From the NCBI GenBank assembly GCA_020636315.1, contig JACJYA010000014.1, positions 186,001 through 250,000 of the forward strand: a stretch of 64,000 nt of DNA. The letters run 5' to 3'. The translations under genes were made by a program, and so were the position numbers. This stretch comes from Lewinellaceae bacterium. GTDB taxonomy: Bacteria; Bacteroidota; Bacteroidia; Chitinophagales; Saprospiraceae. This document shows, piece after piece, positions 55,565-61,385 of the stretch. The notes under the pieces are model-generated. The model had not been told where the DNA came from. It saw nothing but the letters and a program-made list of their open reading frames with translations, and did not search any database. Numbering within the stretch: the first letter of the stretch is position 1; each line of letters begins with the position of its first letter.

Positions 55565-56998
55565 TCAATTCACCAGCAAAAGCCACAACTGTGTGGTAAA
55601 AAAGCAAACCACCAGCCCCAGAACGATCGGTAAAAAGGTAGCTACCAGCGTCCATTTAGCACTGTTGGTTTCCTTATAGATGGTGTAGATCGTCGTCGAA
55701 CAGGGGTTATGCAGCAGGCTGAACAGCATCAGGTTGATTGCGGTAAGCAGGGTCCAGCCTCCGCCCCGCAGGATGTTCTCGGTATCGGCAACAGAATCCA
55801 GTTCGAACATCACGCCGGCCCCTTCACCGACGCCGGCCATGCCTGCGCTGAGGACGGTCAGCATCAGTATGGTGGGAATGACGATCTCATTGGCCGGAAT
55901 GGCAATGACATAAGCCAGAAGGATCACCCCGTTCAGGCCAAAGATCAGAGTGAAAGGGTTGGTGATCCGGATGAAATGTTCGGCCAGGCTGAGCTCACCG
56001 ATGTGAACATTGGCCACCAGCCAGATGACCATGCCCGCGGGAACGGCAAACACAACAGCCCGCCACAGGACGAAGATGGTCCGGTCGATCAGGGAAGTGT
56101 AGAGGGTCTGCAGGATGCGGGGAGGCCGGTAAGGCGGCAGTTCCAGGCTGAAGGCGGAAGCTTCTCCCTTCAGAACGGTACGGCTCAGCCCCCACGAGAC
56201 CACCAGGCTGAACAATATGCCCAGCACGGCTATTCCCACTACTGCCCCAGCCGAAACCAGCCCTGCCCAGTGGGCCGGCACGGCACCGCCGATGAAAATG
56301 GTGGCGATGAGGATCTGAGTGGGCCAGCGTCCGTTACAGAGCGAAAAGTTGTTGGTGATGATGGCAATCAGGCGTTCCCGCGGGCTGTCGATCACCCGGG
56401 CGGCGATCACGCCGGCGGCATTACAGCCAAAACCCATGCTGAGGGTCAGGGCCTGTTTGCCGTGTGCTCCGGCCTTCCGGAACAGGTTATCCATGTTAAA
56501 GGCCACTCTGGGAAGATAGCCAAGGTCTTCCAGCAGGGTAAACAACGGAAAGAAGATGGCCATGGGGGGCAACATGACCGCAATCACCCAGGCCATGGAA
56601 AGGTATGCCCCGTCGATCAGCAGGCCGTCCAGCCACCAGGGAAGGCCGGCAGCGGCGGCCAGGCTTTTCAAAGCAGGGTGGCCCATATCGATCAGGAGTT
56701 TCGCCAGCAGCCCCGAAGGGTAGTTGGCCCCCGAAACAGTGATCCAGAATACCAGGGCGAGCAGGAGGAACATGATGGGAAAGCCCAGCCACCGGCTCGT
56801 CACCCAGCGATCGATCTTCAGGTCGAGGCTGTAAGCGGGTTTATCGCTCTCCAGCCGGGCCGTTTTCCGGGCGATCTTCGAGGCATCCTCGTAGATGGAC
56901 TCGATGATCGTATCGTGAAAATCCATGCCCAGGTCCCAGCGCAGGTTGTTGGCCAGCGACAGGATATCTTCTCTTTGAGTTTGCTGTGTCTTTTCCAT
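55565..56998 (-). CDS. feoB: FeoB membrane (Gate) domains encoded as a separate protein
   Basis: A 477-residue inner-membrane protein corresponding to the C-terminal part of FeoB, the ferrous iron importer. The first Gate region has GFGCNAAGVIAARVID and NNFSLCNGRWPTQI; the second has NPCSTTIYTIYKETNSAKW, each with the cysteine of the FeoB pore. It begins with a helical stretch (MEKTQQTQREDILSLANNLRWDLG). The start ATG shares its A with the TGA of the upstream G-domain gene (TGATG), so translation is coupled. It is not a frameshift of one gene as far as the sequence shows, because the G-domain protein has its own natural tail. Confidence 0.9.
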   Translation of the reverse strand: MEKTQQTQREDILSLANNLRWDLGMDFHDTIIESIYEDASKIARKTARLESDKPAYSLDLKIDRWVTSRWLGFPIMFLLLALVFWITVSGANYPSGLLAKLLIDMGHPALKSLAAAAGLPWWLDGLLIDGAYLSMAWVIAVMLPPMAIFFPLFTLLEDLGYLPRVAFNMDNLFRKAGAHGKQALTLSMGFGCNAAGVIAARVIDSPRERLIAIITNNFSLCNGRWPTQILIATIFIGGAVPAHWAGLVSAGAVVGIAVLGILFSLVVSWGLSRTVLKGEASAFSLELPPYRPPRILQTLYTSLIDRTIFVLWRAVVFAVPAGMVIWLVANVHIGELSLAEHFIRITNPFTLIFGLNGVILLAYVIAIPANEIVIPTILMLTVLSAGMAGVGEGAGVMFELDSVADTENILRGGGWTLLTAINLMLFSLLHNPCSTTIYTIYKETNSAKWTLVATFLPIVLGLVVCFFTTQLWLLLVN

Positions 56999-57798
56999 CA
57001 GCTCTTTTGGGTTTGCATGGGTAAGGAATCAGAACTCAGCAGCCCCAGTTCTCCGGTCCGGACGGCATCCACGATACTCTGGTCGCCTTCCAGCAGCCGC
57101 AGCGCCACCCAGTTCAGGTTGGGCAGGCCAGGGAACTCTTTTTCCAGCTTTTTCGATAAAATGGAAACAGCGTGGTTGAGTTTGGGAGAACGGCTCCTCA
57201 CGCGATGCGGCTTACAGATGTATTTTCCGGTAGCAACTTCCTCGATGGCGGCGATCAGCTCGGGCATGCCTGTCTTCTGGCGGGCCACTGCTGGTATGAC
57301 GGGGATGCCCAGTTCTCTGGACAGGGCGCGTTCGTCAATCTCGATCTTGTTGCGGCGCGCTTCATCCATCAGGTTGAGGCAGAGGACGGCGCGGCCGGTG
57401 ATTTCCAATACCTGAAGGGCCAGGTTGAGGTTGCGCTCCAGCCGGGTGGCGTCGGCCACAATGACCGTTACGTCGGGCCTGCCGAACAAAATAAAATTCC
57501 TGGCCACTTCCTCATCCGTACTGGTGGAGAGCAGCGAATAGGTCCCGGGCAGGTCCACTACTTTATAGCGGTTCCCCCCATAGGAATATCCCCCTTCGGC
57601 GCGGGTGACCGTCTTGCCCGGCCAGTTGCCGGTGTGTTGCCGAAGCCCGGTAAGGTTATTGAAAACAGTGCTCTTTCCGGTGTTGGGGTTACCGGCCAGC
57701 GCCACGACGTAGTCCACCCTGTCCATAGCAATACCCAGCCGGATGAGGTTTTCCTTGTGGTGAACCGGGCAGTTTTCACAATCCTGATGTCTGTTCAT
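56998..57798 (-). CDS. feoB: FeoB G-protein domain encoded as a separate protein
   Basis: A 266-residue GTPase, the soluble N-terminal part of FeoB. G1 is GNPNTGKS at 36-43, the switch I threonine lies in GNWPGKTVTRAEGGY, G3 is DLPGTYSLLSTSTDE and G4 is NLMD. The helical GDI-like part follows (KLNHAVSILSKKLEKEF...). The N-terminus carries an extra C7-x2-C10-x2-H motif (DCENCPVHH) that could bind a metal or act as a redox sensor. It overlaps the regulator gene by 23 nt and ends in TGATG coupling to the membrane half. GTP binding by this part should gate iron flow through the other. Confidence 0.92.
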   Translation of the reverse strand: MNRHQDCENCPVHHKENLIRLGIAMDRVDYVVALAGNPNTGKSTVFNNLTGLRQHTGNWPGKTVTRAEGGYSYGGNRYKVVDLPGTYSLLSTSTDEEVARNFILFGRPDVTVIVADATRLERNLNLALQVLEITGRAVLCLNLMDEARRNKIEIDERALSRELGIPVIPAVARQKTGMPELIAAIEEVATGKYICKPHRVRSRSPKLNHAVSILSKKLEKEFPGLPNLNWVALRLLEGDQSIVDAVRTGELGLLSSDSLPMQTQKS

Positions 57799-58831
57799 TG
57801 GGCAATGCTTCTTTTTTGTTGATAAAAATGAGGCTGGCCTGATCCTTTCTGATAGCGATGGTAGCGCCCATAATGCGATAGGCGACCGGGTCGTTGGAGG
57901 CGCTTCTCAATTCGGCCGAAATAATGGTTCCGGGCACGACACCGAGGTCCATCAGCCGCCTTCGTTGCTGGCCGCGGCAGTTGGGGGAGATACCCACTAC
58001 TTCCGCCTTTTCCCCCAACTTAAGGGAGGAAAGGAGTTCGTACTTCTGTGGTAAAGGTGCTCTTTCCGGCAGCAACTCAACCGTAACGCTGGAAGCGAAC
58101 AGGGGCGTGAGCACACATTCTTCGCCATTAGCTGCAAAGCTGACTTTTCCCTCGGTTATATCCATTACGTAAACCTGCATTCCGGGGTAAAGCCCCAGGG
58201 CCGTCAACTGTTCATAGATGGTATGGGGTTCATCTTCGATATGCAGGATCTGAGCGATATCACCCTCGCGGAGGGTACTGAGTGCCCGCCCCCTGTGTGC
58301 GGGCAGTTCTCCCCGCGCCGAAGGGATGGGGTCCCCGTGCGGGTCAAATACCGGGTTGCCCATCCGGGCGGCGAGTTCATCGGCCGCTTCGGCCGACATG
58401 TTATGCTCCTGGAGGTCGGCTTCACCGTGCCACTCCATCGGGCCCATCCCGGTTTCATCGGCGAGGTACCGCTCCCAGATCCGGTGCACCCTGACGATGC
58501 GCAAAGCGTACGGCCGGCCTGTATCCGTCAGGAAAAACTCCTGTTCTTCCATCCTGATCAAGCCCATGGCCCGCAGCCGGTTCAACAGGTGGGCCGCCTT
58601 GTCCGCAGAAATGTTCAAATTGCCGGCAATGCTGTTCAACCCACAGGAAACCCCTTTGTATTCACAATCAAAAAGGAACTTGAGGGCATCTTCCAGCAAT
58701 GCCCGCCGGGTATTCATCCGTGCCCGGTTCAACAAGGCAAGCAGGCCCCGCTTTGGCCAAAGAGCCCAAAGCAGAACCGCCAGTATGGCAACGCCGATCA
58801 GCAGGGAGGCGCCCGGATGGGTCGAGTTCAT
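57776..58831 (-). CDS. Membrane-anchored DtxR-type regulator fused to two FeoA domains
   Basis: A 351-residue protein with four parts. A transmembrane helix comes first (LLIGVAILAVLLWALWP, about 9-25). A DtxR-like winged helix follows (ALKFLFDCEYKGVSCGLNSIAGNLNISADKAAHLLNRLRAMGLIRMEE). Then there is a metal-binding/dimerisation region with DtxR-like HRIWERYLADETGM and EADLQEHNMSAEAADELAARMGNPVFDPHGDPIP. Two FeoA/SH3-like domains end it (residues about 190-270 and 275-345). FeoA normally assists FeoB; DtxR proteins repress iron genes when iron is plentiful. It heads the feo operon. Anchoring a DNA-binding regulator to the membrane beside FeoB is the odd feature. Confidence 0.85.
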   Translation of the reverse strand: MNSTHPGASLLIGVAILAVLLWALWPKRGLLALLNRARMNTRRALLEDALKFLFDCEYKGVSCGLNSIAGNLNISADKAAHLLNRLRAMGLIRMEEQEFFLTDTGRPYALRIVRVHRIWERYLADETGMGPMEWHGEADLQEHNMSAEAADELAARMGNPVFDPHGDPIPSARGELPAHRGRALSTLREGDIAQILHIEDEPHTIYEQLTALGLYPGMQVYVMDITEGKVSFAANGEECVLTPLFASSVTVELLPERAPLPQKYELLSSLKLGEKAEVVGISPNCRGQQRRRLMDLGVVPGTIISAELRSASNDPVAYRIMGATIAIRKDQASLIFINKKEALPNEQTSGL

Positions 58832-58877
58832 AATTATATCAAATTTTTGATTTTTCTTATCTTTTTTTTAGCTAATA

Positions 58878-58905
58878 CAAATATATAAATTTAGATTAGT
58901 CTAAA
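58878..58905 (-). promoter_or_regulatory. DtxR-like operator and promoter of the feo operon
   Basis: TTTAGATTAGTCTAAA at 58890-58905 is a palindrome (arms TTTAGA / TCTAAA) close to the TTAGG-TTAG-CCTAA box of DtxR/IdeR. On the minus strand TATATTTG (58885-58878) fits the -7 element TAnnTTTG, so the palindrome lies just upstream of it and within the promoter. Binding there would block the feo operon. The box also faces the divergent plug-domain gene. Confidence 0.65.
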
Positions 58906-59143
58906 AAAGTTTTTTCCGGATTTTTTTACCCCGCCTCACTTTGCCTGAGGGTTCTTAAAAAAGTAAAAAACAACATTGACGTGCTTTCAGATAAGCATAG
59001 CGAAGGTTATATCGTGCTTCTCGAAATTGTATTTAACCCAATTTTGCCAACAGCGCACAAAATTAAATACCTCTTAACAAACTATAACCGTGAAAAATGG
59101 ATTATAAGAATAGGTAATAAACGTCCAATAAAAAGCAAGAGCT

Positions 59144-59656
59144 ATGAAAAACAATAAGATATCTTTCGCCATAGGAGTTGTCCTCTTTTTTGCAGCCGTT
59201 CCGGCATTTGGCAATGGGATGTGTTCTACCTGCCCAAACGGCGGGAAAGGGAAAACCATGCCGGCTATTCAACCTATAGAAAGGCTCCTGCCCGGTTCTG
59301 TTACTTCTCTCAACGAAGGCCCTGATGCAATAGTCCTCAATCCGGATTTCGGCAGCATGTATCTCCATCCCGCCGAAATGCTCATAGGCCGGGTACCGGG
59401 CGTCAGGGTTACGGGGGGCTATAATTACTACACGATCCGCATTCGTGGAGCCATGGGGCCTCCCCTGCTCGTCATTGACAATATGCCTTTCTACAATTAC
59501 GACGATGAAGCCCTTAACAACCTGCTCTGGAGCATCCCCACGGCTGATATTGAACGGATCGAGGTGCTGAAGAACGCAGCCGAAGCCAGCGTATATGCCC
59601 AGGCCGGCAATGGGGTCATCCGGGTAGTGACGCGGCAGGGAGAAATTGAAAGGTAG
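59144..59656 (+). CDS. Stand-alone TonB-receptor plug domain protein
   Basis: A 170-residue exported protein (signal MKNNKISFAIGVVLFFAAVPAFG). The mature part begins with CSTC and ends as a TonB-receptor plug: HPAEMLIGRVPGVRVTGGYNYYTIRIRGAMGPPLLVIDNMPFYNYDDEALNNLLWSIPTADIERIEVLKNAAEASVYAQAGNGVIRVVTR. This is the SusC-type plug signature, but no barrel follows; the frame stops and the next region is unrelated. Divergent from the feo operon, with the DtxR-like box between them. It could be a free periplasmic partner or a pseudogene remnant, though the tidy end argues for a real gene. Confidence 0.8.
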   Translation: MKNNKISFAIGVVLFFAAVPAFGNGMCSTCPNGGKGKTMPAIQPIERLLPGSVTSLNEGPDAIVLNPDFGSMYLHPAEMLIGRVPGVRVTGGYNYYTIRIRGAMGPPLLVIDNMPFYNYDDEALNNLLWSIPTADIERIEVLKNAAEASVYAQAGNGVIRVVTRQGEIER

Positions 59657-59743
59657 AGGTGCTGGCCTGAGGCTTTTGGAATATTCTTACCAGGCCCTGT
59701 GTTCAGAGTATCACTTGAAAGAGTTTCGTTTTGCGTACCTTTA

Positions 59744-59940
59744 TTAAGAGCTTGTTGGGAAATTTGGCCTTCGAGGCGATTTTGTCAATAATTGGTTTAA
59801 GCAAGGCGCGGAAATACGATTTATGCCATAGCATAATAGCTTGCCCCGCACCCGAAGGGTCGGGGAGTGTTTTCGCAACGCCACATAAACAAATTAGTGG
59901 CGAAATGAGCCCGATTGTTAAATTCCCAACAAGCTCCTAA
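59744..59940. mobile_element. MITE-like element with terminal inverted repeats
   Basis: About 197 bp. The left end TTAAGAGCTTGTTGGGAAA is repeated in reverse as TTAGGAGCTTGTTGGGAAT-type sequence at 59920-59940 (one mismatch and one extra A). The interior has no convincing gene, and short GC hairpins (CCCGAAGGGTCGGGG) lie inside. No clear target duplication was seen. Most likely a non-autonomous insertion whose transposase is elsewhere in the genome. Confidence 0.55.
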
Positions 59941-59958
59941 GACACAAACCGAAAAGCC

Positions 59959-60990
59959 ATGCGATACCTGTTCCCTCTATTACTCCTGGGCCTCCTTGCC
60001 TGCAAAAATGCTCCCGCCGGAGAAAAGAGTAATGAAACCGCTGAAGAATCGCCCGCTTATCCAGCTACCGGAGAGATCATTGTTGTTGATCCCAGGTTGA
60101 ACGATATCCTGGACACCAGCGCCCAGATAGAGATCCTGGCCGAAGGCTACGATTGGGCGGAAGGCCCCCTCTGGCTGGAAAAAGAACAGATGCTGATCTG
60201 GTCGGACGTGCCTCAGAACACCATTTACAGCTGGAAGGAAAGCGAAGGCGCTTCGGTTTACCTTCACCCTTCCGGCTACACTTCCGACGTACCGAGAGGC
60301 GGTGAAACCGGCTCCAACGGCCTCTTGCTCAGCCCTGACGGCAGGTTGGTCCTTTGCCAGCACGGCGACCACCGCATGGCCATGATGGACGCCCCCATTA
60401 TTGCGCCCGAGCCCGAATTCATAACCATAGCGGATAATTACGAAGGCAAACGGTTTAACAGCCCCAACGATGCGGCCTACGGGCCGGGCGGGAACCTGTA
60501 CTTCACCGACCCGCCATACGGACTGGAAAAGAATATGGACGACCCGGCCAAGGAAATTCCCTTTCAGGGTGTTTACCGGGTATCACCGGAGGGAGCCGTT
60601 TTTCTTATGACAGATGAGTTGTCCCGCCCTAATGGCATCGCCTTCAGCCCGGACTACTCCAGATGCTACGTCGCTAACTCCGACCCCGAGCGGGCCATCT
60701 GGATGGTTTTTGATATCGATGGGAAAAACAACTTTACCAACGGAAGAGTATTCTTTGACGCCACTTCAATGGCGGTTTCTAATCCCGGCCTGCCGGACGG
60801 CATGAAGGTCAACAAAAAAGGCGCCCTGTTCGCTACGGGCCCGGGAGGGGTTCTGGTGTTCACCCCCTGGGGAGAGCACCTGGGCACTGTTTCCACCGGG
60901 CAGGCCACAGCCAACTGCGCCCTGAATGCCGATGAGTCGGTACTGTACATTACAGCCGATATGTACGTCATCAGGGTTTCGCTGAAATAA
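59959..60990 (+). CDS. SMP-30/gluconolactonase-like lipoprotein
   Basis: A 343-residue lipoprotein (MRYLFPLLLLGLLAC, lipobox LLAC). The six-bladed propeller of the SMP-30/gluconolactonase/LRE family is shown by DWAEGPLWLEKEQMLIWSDV (metal-ligand Glu), NSPNDAAYGPGGNLYFTDPPYG, SRPNGIAFSPD and GLPDGMKVNKKGALFATGPGGVLVF. Such enzymes hydrolyse sugar lactones with a divalent metal; the periplasmic position would suit sugar oxidation products. Substrate is not known. A small membrane-protein gene follows 9 nt after the stop. Confidence 0.9.
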   Translation: MRYLFPLLLLGLLACKNAPAGEKSNETAEESPAYPATGEIIVVDPRLNDILDTSAQIEILAEGYDWAEGPLWLEKEQMLIWSDVPQNTIYSWKESEGASVYLHPSGYTSDVPRGGETGSNGLLLSPDGRLVLCQHGDHRMAMMDAPIIAPEPEFITIADNYEGKRFNSPNDAAYGPGGNLYFTDPPYGLEKNMDDPAKEIPFQGVYRVSPEGAVFLMTDELSRPNGIAFSPDYSRCYVANSDPERAIWMVFDIDGKNNFTNGRVFFDATSMAVSNPGLPDGMKVNKKGALFATGPGGVLVFTPWGEHLGTVSTGQATANCALNADESVLYITADMYVIRVSLK

Positions 60991-60999
60991 CAGGAGGAC

Positions 61000-61170
61000 A
61001 TGACGGCCGGCCCCTGTCAGCCATCTGCCGCCTCGATTCAGGAGCCGCCGGCCAGCTTTCGGGAAAAATTAAAGTACCTCGGGCCATACCTGGCCTATGA
61101 CCTGGCGCTGCTGGTGAGTATAATCGCCATTTTTTCGCTGGGAGTGTATGGGATGGTGCGGTGGTGGTGA
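61000..61170 (+). CDS. 56-residue single-helix membrane protein
   Basis: A short frame beginning MTAGPCQPSAASIQEPPASF, then a basic stretch (REKLKYLGPY), a transmembrane helix (LAYDLALLVSIIAIFSLGVYGM) and an end of VRWW. It starts 9 nt after the SMP-30 gene and is preceded by AGGAGG, a perfect Shine-Dalgarno site of a kind that is rare in this phylum. No family recognised. Orientation with the basic side inside suggests an inner-membrane protein with a cytoplasmic N-terminus. Confidence 0.6.
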   Translation: MTAGPCQPSAASIQEPPASFREKLKYLGPYLAYDLALLVSIIAIFSLGVYGMVRWW

Positions 61171-61271
61171 ACCGGGCCGGGCATTACCTCCCGTGGATCT
61201 AAAAATTTGTTCCAAACTCAATCGATGGCCTCCGGGGGGCAAATTTTATCCCAAATCTTTGGCAACAGCCA

Positions 61272-61320
61272 GTATTTGCACCAATAAGTAAGGTATTTGC
61301 ACCAATAGGTAAGGTATTTA
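61272..61320. repeat. Two 21-bp direct repeats plus partial third copy
   Basis: A 21-bp unit beginning GTATTTGCACCAATA occurs at 61272-61292 and 61293-61313 with one mismatch, then GTATTTA starts a third copy. It lies 66 nt upstream of the large secreted-protein gene and could bind a regulator. Confidence 0.65.
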
Positions 61321-61385
61321 ATGGCCTCTCAGGGCATCTTTATGGCGAGAACATACATTTACTTTAACCTAAAACCTTATACGTC

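Noticed and set aside
55524..55655. Longer N-terminus for the Uma2 protein
   Set aside because: It would overlap the end of the feoB membrane gene and the added residues do not resemble Uma2 proteins.
59731..59940. A 69-codon frame inside the MITE-like element
   Set aside because: It runs through both terminal inverted repeats and has no recognisable protein features, so it is chance reading of the element.
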